64,000 nt of DNA from Herminiimonas contaminans (GCF_015645465.1 NZ_JADOEL010000007.1:62001-126000), one strand, 5' to 3'; positions 36,479 through 44,401 are shown, counted from the first letter of the stretch. The notes: a model not told the origin generated them from the letters alone. Made by a program: numbers and translations.

Positions 36479-37009
36479 ATGACCAAATCGAGCAAGACCC
36501 CAACTGCGGCATCCTCAGATAAACCTGCATTCCTCGTCAGAAATTCACCGGTACACGGCCGCGGTGTTTTCGCGACACGCAATATCAAGGCTGATTCGAT
36601 GCTGCTGGAGTATGAAGGCGAGCGCATCAGCGACAAGGAAGCACTCAAGCGTCACGGCACTGATCCGGAAAATCCGTACCACACCTTTTTCTTCAGCCTC
36701 GAAAGCGGAAAAATGATCGATGGTGGTGCAGACGGCAGCGATGCGCGCTGGATCAACCACGCTTGCGAACCTAACTGCGAAGCACGCGAAGAAAAAGGGC
36801 GCGTCTTTATCTACACACTGCGCGATATCAAACGCGGAGAAGAATTCAATTACGACTACGGCCTGATCGTCGAAGACCGTCAGACCAAGGCTTTGAAAAA
36901 AGCTTACGAATGCCGTTGTGGCGCGGAAAGCTGCCGCGGCACCATGCTGGCGCCGAAAGAAAAGAAATCCGGCAAGAAGAAAAAGAAGAGCAAAAAGAAA
37001 GACAAATAA
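36479..37009 (+). CDS. SET-domain protein lysine methyltransferase with lysine-rich tail
   Basis: A 176-residue bacterial SET-domain protein. SAM-dependent methyltransferase motifs are complete: HGRGVFA (residues 26-32), the pseudoknot strand INHACEPNCEA (92-102), EEFNYDYG with the likely catalytic Tyr127, and a post-SET cysteine triad CRCGAESC (Cys145, 147, 152) that could bind zinc with the cysteine of the NHACEPNC segment. The last 17 residues are almost all lysine, an arrangement that could bind nucleic acid or mimic its own substrate. Targets of such enzymes in betaproteobacteria are unknown. It stands alone and ends at a strong terminator. Confidence 0.9.
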   Translation: MTKSSKTPTAASSDKPAFLVRNSPVHGRGVFATRNIKADSMLLEYEGERISDKEALKRHGTDPENPYHTFFFSLESGKMIDGGADGSDARWINHACEPNCEAREEKGRVFIYTLRDIKRGEEFNYDYGLIVEDRQTKALKKAYECRCGAESCRGTMLAPKEKKSGKKKKKSKKKDK

Positions 37010-37013
37010 AAAA

Positions 37014-37037
37014 ACGGAGCCATGCGCTCCGTTTTTT
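37014..37037. terminator. Bidirectional Rho-independent terminator
   Basis: A 7-bp stem ACGGAGC/GCTCCGT with a 5-base loop, followed by six T on the plus strand and preceded by a run of A, so it serves both the SET gene and the convergent gdx gene. Confidence 0.9.
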
Positions 37038-37054
37038 ATTAGTGCATCAACTAT

Positions 37055-37369
37055 TTAGCTGAAGTACTTCAGACCGGCGATGCCGGAAACAATCAGCATG
37101 ATGCAGAGTATGCGCACCACGGTGACCGCGTCACCCAGCAGGATCATGCCGAGGATGACCGTGCCAACGGTACCGATACCGGTCCAGACTGCATAAGCAG
37201 TTCCTACCGGCAGCGTTTTCATCGCCACGCCCAGCAAGGCGACACTGATCACCATCGCCAGTACCGTACCAACGGTAGGCCAGAGCCGGGTAAAGCCCTC
37301 GGTGTATTTCAGGCCGATCGCCCAGCCAATTTCAAACAAACCCGCAATAACCAGAATAGTCCAAGACAT
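37055..37369 (-). CDS. gdx: Guanidinium exporter (SMR family, SugE/Gdx)
   Basis: A 104-residue four-helix small multidrug resistance protein. Glu13 in the first helix ([12 protein letters not shown]) is the universally conserved proton/substrate-binding residue, and the [14 protein letters not shown] continuation is typical of the SugE/Gdx subgroup, not the EmrE subgroup. Gdx proteins work as antiparallel dimers that expel guanidinium in exchange for protons. The guanidine-II riboswitch in its leader independently supports the guanidinium substrate. Confidence 0.93.
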   Translation of the reverse strand: MSWTILVIAGLFEIGWAIGLKYTEGFTRLWPTVGTVLAMVISVALLGVAMKTLPVGTAYAVWTGIGTVGTVILGMILLGDAVTVVRILCIMLIVSGIAGLKYFS

Positions 37370-37390
37370 AGTGCTACTTCCTATAGTGTC

Positions 37391-37434
37391 GAGGCCGTCC
37401 TCAATTGATGATGGAGCGGTGGGGTCGTCCCCAC
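37391..37434 (-). ncRNA. Guanidine-II (mini-ykkC) riboswitch
   Basis: On the minus strand, 22 bases or more before the gdx start, are two short hairpins with ACGR tetraloops: GUGGGG-ACGA-CCCCAC (37434-37419) and GAGG-ACGG-CCUC (37402-37391), joined by a 16-base linker. Paired ACGR-loop hairpins define the mini-ykkC class, in which guanidinium makes the two loops dock and frees the ribosome binding site downstream. The purine-rich AGGAAG near 37377-37384 is the ribosome binding site. Everything matches: class, order, spacing and downstream gene. Confidence 0.9.
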
Positions 37435-37728
37435 TTCCTTATATGTAACGGCCCGGCACCTGAACCAGGTAGCGGCACCTGCAACGATGCAACAAACGGG
37501 ATCGTTTTGAATCAGCCAGCGGATATTAGCAAATTTTTTAAAAGTGCACCGGATGCGAAAAATGCGTTTCGGCTAGTGAAATGATGGGGGGCTGACATAT
37601 CTAGGAGGCTTTTAGCCCGCGGAACGCTACAAAGATAGAGACAGTATGTGAGCAGTTACTGTGATTTAGAGAAAGGCTGTAAGGGACTTTAGAGGCAAAA
37701 AGTTGCCATATATGAATATTCTATAACT

Positions 37729-37847
37729 GATATCAGAAAAGGAAAGTGGCCTCCAGGCGCGCCCATCCATATACTTCAGTTGTCTCCTCTATGTCTCCTC
37801 CTTTGATATAGATTTAGCCCGCCACCTGCGCGGGCTTTTTTTTTGCC
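37729..37847 (+). ncRNA. Candidate small RNA gene, copy 1 of a tandem pair
   Basis: A 119-bp unit repeated 217 bp downstream. It contains a conserved upstream block GATATCAGAAAAGGAAAGT (37729-37747), a -10-like TATACT (37770-37775), then two GUCUCCUC motifs (37782-37789 and 37793-37800), and a Rho-independent terminator (AGCCCGC 37816-37822 with GCGGGCT 37830-37836, nine T to 37844). The predicted transcript runs from about 37781 to 37844, roughly 64 nt. CUCCUCC is complementary to a Shine-Dalgarno sequence, so it probably acts by pairing with mRNA ribosome binding sites. No -35 box is obvious. Confidence 0.75.
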
Positions 37848-37945
37848 CAAGAATAAGCGATCTGCCAACTTCTCGCAATTTCTTGCAGCACTTCACTGAC
37901 ATATCAAAATAGCTATTTTCATTGTTATTCGCATTGTGAATATCG

Positions 37946-38066
37946 GATATCAGAAAAGGAAAGTAGCCTGCAAGCACAGCCATCCATATACTTCAGTTGT
38001 CTCCTCTATGTCTCCTCCTTTGATATAGATTCAGCCCGCCTTCTTTGAGCGGGCTTTTTTTTTGCC
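37946..38066 (+). ncRNA. Candidate small RNA gene, copy 2 of a tandem pair
   Basis: The second unit has the same upstream block (37946-37964), TATACT (37987-37992), the two GUCUCCUC motifs (37999-38006 and 38010-38017) and a terminator (AGCCCGC 38033-38039 with GCGGGCT 38049-38055, nine T). The region from CCATCCA before the -10 to the start of the terminator stem is nearly identical to copy 1. The terminator loop differs (CTTCTTTGA against CACCTGC) and so does the spacer just upstream of the -10, which shows what selection keeps. Predicted transcript about 37998-38063. Confidence 0.75.
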
Positions 38067-38104
38067 TGTCGTTCGCGCAAGTCCCAGCGGGCCTGGCTTA
38101 CACC

Positions 38105-38674
38105 CTATTTCTTCCCCTTGTAGCAAAAGCAGTCGACCGTGTGATCGTCGACCATGCCTATCGCCTGCATATATGCATACATAATTGTCGATCCGACAAA
38201 CTTGAACCCGCGTTTCGCCAGATCCTTGGACAATTGATCCGATATAGCCGTCTTTACCGGCGCATCCTTGATGGTTGCCCAACGGTTTTTGATTGGCTTG
38301 CCACCCACATATGCCCACAGATAAGGATCCAGGCCGCCGACTTCGTCGCGCAGGCGCAGATATGCCTTTGCATTGCCTATGGTGGCAGCAACCTTGAGCT
38401 TGTTGCGAATAATGCCCGGATTGGCCAGTAACTCTGCAACCTTCTTGTCATCGTAGCGTGCGATTTTCTCCGCATCCCACTGGTCGAAGGCAGCACGATA
38501 ACTTTCGCGCTTGTTCAGTACGGTCAGCCAGCTGAGACCGGCTTGCGCACCTTCGAGGTTCAGCATTTCAAACAGGCGGGTTTCATCATGGCAGGGTATG
38601 CCCCACTCTTCGTCGTGGTAAGCCACATAAAGCGGACTGTCGAGATTGACCCAGCTGCAACGTGTACGTGTCAT
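38105..38674 (-). CDS. tag: DNA-3-methyladenine glycosylase I
   Basis: A 189-residue Tag protein that removes 3-methyladenine from alkylated DNA, leaving an abasic site. The zinc 'snap' residues are in place: Cys6 and His20 at the N-terminus (RCSWVN, AYHDEEWG) and His178 and Cys182 at the C-terminus (DDHTVDCFC), with the same His-to-Cys spacing as the E. coli enzyme. The helix-hairpin-helix-like region and ALL of the core (EMLNLEGAQAGLSW) are normal. It is probably transcribed alone. Confidence 0.95.
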   Translation of the reverse strand: MTRTRCSWVNLDSPLYVAYHDEEWGIPCHDETRLFEMLNLEGAQAGLSWLTVLNKRESYRAAFDQWDAEKIARYDDKKVAELLANPGIIRNKLKVAATIGNAKAYLRLRDEVGGLDPYLWAYVGGKPIKNRWATIKDAPVKTAISDQLSKDLAKRGFKFVGSTIMYAYMQAIGMVDDHTVDCFCYKGKK

Positions 38675-38903
38675 GATGGCTTCCTATAGCTTGCAATGAA
38701 TTGATGTCAGACGCGCATTATCGCCGATAGCGAATATTTAACTTATTGAATACTTGAGCTTGAGAAAAATCCGCCCATGATCAAGAATGGCGCCTTCGCG
38801 GCTGCGAGCAATTGCACCAGCCTTCATCCGACACCAGACTCCATGTACACAGCCGCTTACCATCTGATCCGCAACACTCCGTCCTTGTTGAAAGGGTGTG
38901 CAG

Positions 38904-40145
38904 ATGCCTGAGCTGCAGAAATATACCGTCGCCATCATCGGCGGTGGCCCTGCCGGATTGATGGCGGCCGAAGTATTGATCGCACAAGGCGTGCAAGTCG
39001 ATTTGTACGACGCGATGCCATCGGTAGGGCGCAAATTCCTGCTGGCAGGCAAAGGCGGCATGAACCTCACGCATACCGAAGCTGAACCAGCCTTCGTCGC
39101 ACGCTACGGCGCACGCGCCGAACAAATCGCGCCCATGCTGCAAGACTTCAATCCGGAAGCCCTGCGCGCATGGGTACACAAACTGGGGATACCCACCTTC
39201 GTTGGTACATCCGGGCGCGTATTCCCGACCGATATGAAAGCCGCACCTCTGTTGCGTGCCTGGCTTAAACGTCTGCGCGATGCGGGCGTGCGCTTCCATA
39301 TGCGACACCGCTGGCTGGGCTGGGATGATGCAGGGCACTTGCATTTCAGCACGCCCGAACAGGAACTGCATATCAAACCCGATGCTGTCGTGCTGGCGCT
39401 GGGCGGAGCTAGCTGGGCGCGCTTAGGTTCTGATGGCAAATGGCTGGCAACGCTGGAACAGCAGGGCATACACAGTGCGCCACTACAGCCAGCGAATTGC
39501 GGTTTCGAGGTCGCGTGGAGTACACACTTCCGCGAGCGCTATGCGGGCCAGCCCATCAAGCCCGTGATCGCCACTTATCTCGACCAGCAAGGGCAGTTAC
39601 AACAAAGACAGGGCGAGTTCGTCATCAGCGAGAGCGGTGTCGAAGGTAGTCTGATCTATGCCTTGTCGTCTGCGTTGCGCGAACAAATCAATAGCACCGG
39701 TAGCGCCACACTCACGCTGGACCTCGCTCCCGGCAAGTCAGCCGAACGCGTACTGGAAGAAGTGTCGCATCCGCGTGGCTCACGTTCCATGGCCAGCCAT
39801 TTGCAAAGCAAGGTCGGCATCGCCGGCGTGAAGGCAGGCTTGCTGCATGAATATCTGTCTAAGGAAGAGTACACACAGCCGGCCAAACTGGCTGCAGCGA
39901 TCAAGGCTGTACCGCTGCAACTGCTGGCAGCGCGTCCGATAGACGAAGCCATCAGCAGTGCTGGTGGTGTGTTGTTTGAAGCGCTCGATGCGCAACTGAT
40001 GGCACGCAGCAAACCCGGCGTATTCTGCGCCGGTGAAATGCTGGACTGGGAAGCACCTACCGGCGGCTATCTGCTGACTGCCTGCTTCGCCAGCGGTCGC
40101 ATTGCAGGCCAGGGCGCGCTGGACTGGCTGCGCGCGCAAGCCTGA
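38904..40145 (+). CDS. HI0933-like (BaiN/RdsA family) flavoprotein
   Basis: A 413-residue NAD(P)/FAD-dependent oxidoreductase. The N-terminal FAD motif is VAIIGGGPAGLMAAEVL, followed by the family-specific VGRKFLLAGKGGMNLTHTE. The C-terminal SSAGGVLFEALDAQL and FCAGEMLDWEAPTGGYLLTACFASGRIAG close the FAD site and define the HI0933/YhiN group. The reaction is not established for this branch. I use the ATG at 38904, which has AAAGGG seven bases upstream, over the in-frame GTG at 38898. It converges on the AI-2E gene with a 4-bp gap. Confidence 0.87.
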   Translation: MPELQKYTVAIIGGGPAGLMAAEVLIAQGVQVDLYDAMPSVGRKFLLAGKGGMNLTHTEAEPAFVARYGARAEQIAPMLQDFNPEALRAWVHKLGIPTFVGTSGRVFPTDMKAAPLLRAWLKRLRDAGVRFHMRHRWLGWDDAGHLHFSTPEQELHIKPDAVVLALGGASWARLGSDGKWLATLEQQGIHSAPLQPANCGFEVAWSTHFRERYAGQPIKPVIATYLDQQGQLQQRQGEFVISESGVEGSLIYALSSALREQINSTGSATLTLDLAPGKSAERVLEEVSHPRGSRSMASHLQSKVGIAGVKAGLLHEYLSKEEYTQPAKLAAAIKAVPLQLLAARPIDEAISSAGGVLFEALDAQLMARSKPGVFCAGEMLDWEAPTGGYLLTACFASGRIAGQGALDWLRAQA

Positions 40146-40149
40146 GTCT

Positions 40150-41163
40150 TTACACCAGACCTCTATCCATCAATTCTTTTTTGACATAGGCATAGAACAC
40201 CGGCGCGGCTATCACGCCGGGTATGCCGAATATCGATTCCATCACCAGCATCGCCGTCAGCAATTCCCAGGTACGCGCATTGATATGTGTACCGATGATC
40301 TTCGCATTCAGGAAATACTCGAGCTTGTGTATCACCATCATGAACACCAGCGAGCTCAATGCGACATACACCGAGTGCGACAGTGCGATGACGACCAGTA
40401 TCGTATTTGAAATCAAATTACCGATCACCGGCAGCAAGCCGACAATGAAAGTCACCACCACCATGGTTTTGCGCAAGGGCAGGTCCACCCCGGCCAATGG
40501 CAATATCACGATCAGGTAAATACCTGTCAACAGTGCATTGATGGCAGCGATGCGCACCTGCGCAAAGACGACATTCCGGAATGAAGCATGCAGCGCGATC
40601 ATGCGTTCATGCAGAGCCGCTGCCAACGGTTGATACACCCGTGTGGTAGTGGTGTCGTACAAGCCTGCCATCGCGCCTATGATCATGCCGATCAGGATAT
40701 GCGCCAGAATGCGCCCCGCCTCGCTACCCATGGTGCGCGCTTCCAGCGCATGCGTGTGCAGCCAGCCTGTGATCATGCTACGCAAGGCTTCCGCATCCAC
40801 CGGTACATAGGCAGCAATCCAGGCCGGAATCTGGCTGCGCGTCGCCTCCAGGATATCGGCCATCTTTTGCAGCAACACCGACAATCTGCCAACGTCACTG
40901 CGGAAGAAGGCAACTGAGCCCCAGACCAGCGCAAACAGGATGATGACGATCAGCGCACTGAGTAAAGCGACGGCAGCAACCTTGCCCTTTTGTCCGACCA
41001 GCTTGCGGCCCAATCTCGGTGCCAGCATCTGCACCAGTGAATACACCAGCAAGCCGGAAAACAGGGCTGCCAGCAAACCCCGATGCATCACCAGCAGCAG
41101 GGCGAACGCAGCCAGGAAATAGGAAGCGGTGACTACATGGGAATTCTTGATCGGCGTGGACAT
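40150..41163 (-). CDS. AI-2E family membrane protein (UPF0118)
   Basis: A 337-residue protein with seven to eight hydrophobic segments arranged as two N-terminal pairs, a soluble helical insert of about 100 residues, and a C-terminal group containing VGLLPVIGNLISNTILVVIALS, the conserved P-x-x-G segment of the family. Members export small molecules or Na+/H+; the AI-2 export name comes from E. coli TqsA. It probably shares a transcript with creA just upstream. Confidence 0.82.
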   Translation of the reverse strand: MSTPIKNSHVVTASYFLAAFALLLVMHRGLLAALFSGLLVYSLVQMLAPRLGRKLVGQKGKVAAVALLSALIVIILFALVWGSVAFFRSDVGRLSVLLQKMADILEATRSQIPAWIAAYVPVDAEALRSMITGWLHTHALEARTMGSEAGRILAHILIGMIIGAMAGLYDTTTTRVYQPLAAALHERMIALHASFRNVVFAQVRIAAINALLTGIYLIVILPLAGVDLPLRKTMVVVTFIVGLLPVIGNLISNTILVVIALSHSVYVALSSLVFMMVIHKLEYFLNAKIIGTHINARTWELLTAMLVMESIFGIPGVIAAPVFYAYVKKELMDRGLV

Positions 41164-41184
41164 GGTGCTCCGCGTGGTGATGGC

Positions 41185-41664
41185 TTACTTGATAGGAATC
41201 GGATTGCTGCGCGGCACCGGCACCGCGGTCACGCCATTTTTCGGACTGCCGTCTATCAACTTATCGGAGTAGGTCAGGTAGACCAGGGTGTTGCGTACCG
41301 GATCAACGATGCGCACGATATGCAGGCGTTTAAACAGTATCGACTGCCGCTCGGAGAATACATCTTCCTGTTTGGGTAATTTGCCCTTAAATGTCAGGAC
41401 GTCGCCGACCTGACGACAGGCGATAGACGCGTCCGCCGTGTCTTCAGCCAGACCCACCGTGCCGCTGACACCACCAGTGCGCGCACGGGATACAAAGCAG
41501 GAAACGCCCGTCACCTTGGGATCGTCATAGGCTTCAATCACGATACGGTCATTCTTGCCGAGGAAGCGGAAGGCGGTACTGACTTCACCTATTTGCTGCG
41601 CATGCAGCGGCAGCGCTGCCATCGCACTGCCTGCCAACATCAGGCCAACCAGAATTCTTCGCAT
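41185..41664 (-). CDS. creA: CreA family periplasmic protein
   Basis: A 159-residue protein with a Sec signal peptide (cleavage expected after LPLHA). The conserved CreA segments are present: NDRIVIEAYDDPKVTGVSCFVSRA, FKRLHIVRIVDPVRNTLVYLTYSDKLIDGSPKN. Function is unknown; a conserved cysteine pair (in VSCFVS and IACRQV) may form a disulfide. I start at the ATG at 41664; the longer frame reaches back into the palindrome at 41691, which is not coding. It precedes the AI-2E gene with a 21-bp gap. Confidence 0.87.
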   Translation of the reverse strand: MRRILVGLMLAGSAMAALPLHAQQIGEVSTAFRFLGKNDRIVIEAYDDPKVTGVSCFVSRARTGGVSGTVGLAEDTADASIACRQVGDVLTFKGKLPKQEDVFSERQSILFKRLHIVRIVDPVRNTLVYLTYSDKLIDGSPKNGVTAVPVPRSNPIPIK

Positions 41665-41690
41665 ACTTGTTCCTCTCGTGTAATTCATAT

Positions 41691-41745
41691 TAGAACTCAT
41701 GTCATGAATATCCGCATCTCACGGATATTCATGACATGAGTTCTA
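41691..41745. repeat. 55-bp perfect palindrome related to the 272-bp element
   Basis: Two 24-bp arms (41691-41714 and 41722-41745) are exact inverted copies around a 7-base loop CATCTCA. The arms start TAGAACTCAT and end ATATCCG like the outer arms of the element at 27714, and the loop is the reverse complement of TGAGATG found just inside the left arm of that element. Three positions in the arm differ between the two elements, and each change is matched on the opposite arm. It lies between the divergent creA and monooxygenase genes. Confidence 0.9.
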
Positions 41746-41868
41746 AGCTTACGCACATCGCTGCTGGCTGAACAGTAGCCGCGCCGGTATGGAAAACAGC
41801 GAAGTGATGCAGCCCACCGGGCAAAATGTAATAATTCCGCATTCACCACACTATTACAGGAAGCAAAC

Positions 41869-42171
41869 ATGATTCTCGAACTCGTCGATATCCGCATCCA
41901 GCCTGGCCAACAAGCTGAATTTGACGCTGCCGTACAGCGCGGCCTGGAACAAGTGATAGGCAAGGCGACGGGCTATCAATCGCACGTCATCAACAAATGC
42001 ATAGAAACACCAGAGCGCTACGTCATCCAGATTTACTGGGCGACACTGGAGAATCATACCGTTGATTTCCGTGGCTCACCTGCCTTCCTCGAATGGCGCG
42101 GCATCGTCGGCCCATTCTTCGCTTCGCCGCCAGTCGTGGAACACTTCAACATCCTGTCGAAATCGGCCTGA
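41869..42171 (+). CDS. Antibiotic biosynthesis monooxygenase (ABM) domain protein
   Basis: A 100-residue ferredoxin-like-fold protein of the ABM/YgiN-like superfamily. It has VDIRIQPGQQAEFDAAVQRGLEQV at the N-terminus and ERYVIQIYWATLENHTVDFRGSPAFLEWR with the conserved histidine. Such proteins are small dimeric cofactor-free oxygenases or heme/quinone-related enzymes; the substrate is unknown. A good ribosome binding site (AGGAAG) lies seven bases upstream. It ends at a strong terminator. Confidence 0.82.
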   Translation: MILELVDIRIQPGQQAEFDAAVQRGLEQVIGKATGYQSHVINKCIETPERYVIQIYWATLENHTVDFRGSPAFLEWRGIVGPFFASPPVVEHFNILSKSA

Positions 42172-42196
42172 GCCATTCCCGACCAGACACAAAAAA

Positions 42197-42231
42197 GCCT
42201 CGCTGCTGTTTAACAGGGCGAGGCTTTTTTT
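42197..42231. terminator. Bidirectional Rho-independent terminator
   Basis: Stem GCCTCGC/GCGAGGC with an inner CTGTT/AACAG helix, seven T after it and six A before it. It serves the monooxygenase gene and the convergent DUF3144 gene. Confidence 0.9.
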
Positions 42232-42257
42232 ATCAGTGCATGGCTGGCTGCTTAAAC

Positions 42258-42596
42258 TCAGCTTTTTTCCGGGTGATAGCTTTTGAAGTTCTCAGCATAA
42301 TCACGGAAGTTTTCACGCAACATCTTTTCAAACTCGGTACGGAAGTAAGCAACTGCAGGATCCGCTTCGGATTTGAAAACTGCGCCGCTCGGTGCATCAA
42401 CTGAAGCGGTAAACGCGTTGAAACGTGCCGCAGCATACATCATCGCTGCACAAACCTGGCCGCGCTCTGCACCCTTGCAGTTTTCATTGGCAAGGTGGAT
42501 GAAGGTGTCTGCGATATCCCAGAATTTGGCATTAGGATCCGGTGCTTTGGTGCTAGGACGGGTAACGTCCCGTGCATTGAAATTGTCGTCGCTCAT
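42258..42596 (-). CDS. DUF3144-like small protein
   Basis: A 112-residue soluble, mostly helical protein. The block FWDIADTFIHLANE followed by MYAAARFNAF and a C-terminal amphipathic helix (AYFRTEFEKMLRENFRDYAENF) matches what I know of DUF3144. No enzymatic motif is visible. The gene is alone on the minus strand between a terminator and a 170-bp gap in which I see nothing. Confidence 0.75.
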   Translation of the reverse strand: MSDDNFNARDVTRPSTKAPDPNAKFWDIADTFIHLANENCKGAERGQVCAAMMYAAARFNAFTASVDAPSGAVFKSEADPAVAYFRTEFEKMLRENFRDYAENFKSYHPEKS

Positions 42597-42766
42597 GATT
42601 TAAAAGTGATATCTGATTGTAAATATTGCGTATTCATCTGCAGGAAAATGGGCTTTTTTACTGGGCTGGAAGCACTACCCGGGATATGCTGATTTCTTGC
42701 GTGTGCAGCACTATAGCCTAAAAACGGACAGACGCTGAGCGCGGTGCAGGCTGTCTACAGCCATTA

Positions 42767-43219
42767 TCAGGGCGCTTCCGGTGCCAGCGCGACGAATTCC
42801 CCGTGCAATTTGCCGGCTTGCTGCCCCTGGAATTCCAGCACCGAACTGACTGAAATCCGCGCCCGGCCCTTGCGCGCCAGCGTACGCAGGAAACGCGGCC
42901 AGTCGGCATCCGGCTCCAGATAGGAGCGCGCGGTAAAACTACCGGCGATGGGTAATTCATACTGCATGGTGTTGCTCTGGATAACCAGGCGACTACTGAT
43001 GCCCTGATGCTGCAAGCGTACATGCAGCAAGGACCACGCTGCCAGTATCGCTACCGCAGAGGCGCTGCCGCCGAATATCGTTTCCTGGTGATTGATGTTG
43101 GGCGGCAAGGGCGCGGTGAGCAGCACGCCATCCGGCTGGGCGCTGAGTACTTCGACCTGCATCGCCTGTGACAGGGGGATGTGATCGTATAAATATTGCC
43201 GCAAGATACCCGGATCCAC
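42767..43219 (-). CDS. Thioesterase (YiiD C-terminal-like, hot-dog fold)
   Basis: A 150-residue protein. LLTAPLPPNINHQETIFGGSASAVAILAAWSLLHVRL corresponds to the central helix and loop of the hot-dog thioesterase family found at the C-terminus of E. coli YiiD. The asparagine-histidine NHQETIFGGS segment is the likely acyl-CoA site. The substrate is unknown. There is no N-acetyltransferase domain as in YiiD, so this is the stand-alone form. It is 54 bp upstream of the VOC gene on the same strand. Confidence 0.82.
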   Translation of the reverse strand: MDPGILRQYLYDHIPLSQAMQVEVLSAQPDGVLLTAPLPPNINHQETIFGGSASAVAILAAWSLLHVRLQHQGISSRLVIQSNTMQYELPIAGSFTARSYLEPDADWPRFLRTLARKGRARISVSSVLEFQGQQAGKLHGEFVALAPEAP

Positions 43220-43273
43220 ATTCAGCCCCTGTTTGTCATATTGCGTTAGTCGGAAGAATACTGATGCAGCACA

Positions 43274-43702
43274 TCATTGCCACGGGTCGTAAGTGCCGAC
43301 ACTCCACAAACGACCTTCGAGATCGCGGCAACTGAAACCGCGTCCGCCGTAATCTTCAAATTTGATATCGATGACGATCTCTGCGTCGCGCTTCAGTGCA
43401 CGCTCGTAAACCTGATCTGCATCCGCCACCACCAGATACGGACTTTGCGTTTCATCACCGCCGATATCATCCGGCTGGCGTATCAGTTTGCCCCACTCGC
43501 TATCGGCCACCACCGATCCGATCATGAGCATGCCACCGCCCAAAGTCAGCTGCGCATGGGCCACGCTGCCATCCGGATTGGTATACACCGCCTGCTTTTC
43601 AAAACCAAAGACTTCGCACAACCAGTCTATTGCTGCCAACGCATCGCGATAACGCAGGCATGGAATGATAGTGGATTTCGTTGCTACCGCAAATTTGCTC
43701 AT
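43274..43702 (-). CDS. VOC superfamily (glyoxalase/PhnB-like) protein
   Basis: A 142-residue two-repeat beta-alpha-beta-beta-beta protein. PCLRYRDALAAIDWLCEVFGFEKQAVYTNPDGSVAHAQLTLGGGMLMIGS is the first repeat, and VADADQVYERALKRDAEIVIDIKFEDYGGRGFSCRDLEGRLWSVGTYDPW the second, with the usual D-x-x-G-R-x-F-S-x-x-D-x-E-G end. Metal-binding positions (histidine in VAHAQL, glutamate in DLEG) are present. The reaction is unknown. It is followed by the thioesterase gene. Confidence 0.83.
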   Translation of the reverse strand: MSKFAVATKSTIIPCLRYRDALAAIDWLCEVFGFEKQAVYTNPDGSVAHAQLTLGGGMLMIGSVVADSEWGKLIRQPDDIGGDETQSPYLVVADADQVYERALKRDAEIVIDIKFEDYGGRGFSCRDLEGRLWSVGTYDPWQ

Positions 43703-43759
43703 GATGATCTCCTCAGCTCAGGACGAAAACAGATGACAACATCAGCTTGCCACAGTTCC

Positions 43760-44401
43760 TCAGTGAGGACTGATCATGCGGTCGATCTGTCTGTCATGCC
43801 ATCTGGCAAGCAGGATAACGGCTATCATCGCGCCGAAGAAAGCCATGCACATATCCGACTGCGTATCCCACTGGTCACCTTGCGTACCGAGGAATTCATC
43901 CGCGCCTTGCCCCATGATGACGGCGGCCCACCACTCGATCAGTTCATACCAGGCACTGATAGCCATCGCCACGCAGATGGCGAGGAAGGCGACCATCTTC
44001 TTGCCGCTGACAAACTGCCCACGCACGAATATCTCCTTCGCCACCAATGCCGGTACCAGTCCTTGCCACAGGTGTCCCAGCTTGTCGTAAGGATTGCGCG
44101 CCAGCCCAAACAAATCCTGCACCCAAAAACCGACAGGTACGTGCGCATAGGTATAGGTTCCGCCGACTATCAGGATCAGCGCATGCAGGAAAATCAGGAA
44201 GTACAACAATGGCGTCAGCGGAAAGCGCTGATAAGTGAAACCCAGCAAAGGCAGGGCGATCAATACCGGCATAACTTCCATCAACCAGGTCAGGCGGTCA
44301 TGCGGATTGATAAAAGAGATGGCCAGCGCCAGCACGATCAGTGCACCTGCGGTCAGCAGGTAGCGCGGAGATAACTGCGGAGATGAAGGCAGTGTAGGCA
44401 T
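43760..44401 (-). CDS. DUF2238 (YjdF-like) inner membrane protein
   Basis: A 213-residue protein with six hydrophobic segments and the DUF2238 core: LIVGGTYTYAHVPVG, NPYDKLGHLWQGLVPALVAKEIF and WYELIEWWAAVIMGQGADEFLGTQGDQWDTQSDMCMAFFGA. The many conserved acidic and histidine residues near the membrane faces suggest an enzyme or metal-related role, but none is known. It diverges from the copper operon. Confidence 0.82.
   Translation of the reverse strand: MPTLPSSPQLSPRYLLTAGALIVLALAISFINPHDRLTWLMEVMPVLIALPLLGFTYQRFPLTPLLYFLIFLHALILIVGGTYTYAHVPVGFWVQDLFGLARNPYDKLGHLWQGLVPALVAKEIFVRGQFVSGKKMVAFLAICVAMAISAWYELIEWWAAVIMGQGADEFLGTQGDQWDTQSDMCMAFFGAMIAVILLARWHDRQIDRMISPH

Noticed and set aside
37789-37983. 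A 64-codon minus-strand frame across the small RNA repeats, with GGAGGAG sequences that look like ribosome binding sites
   Set aside because: The purine runs are the complement of the CUCCUC motifs; the nine-T terminators point to the plus strand, and the frame spans the repeat and the unrelated spacer.
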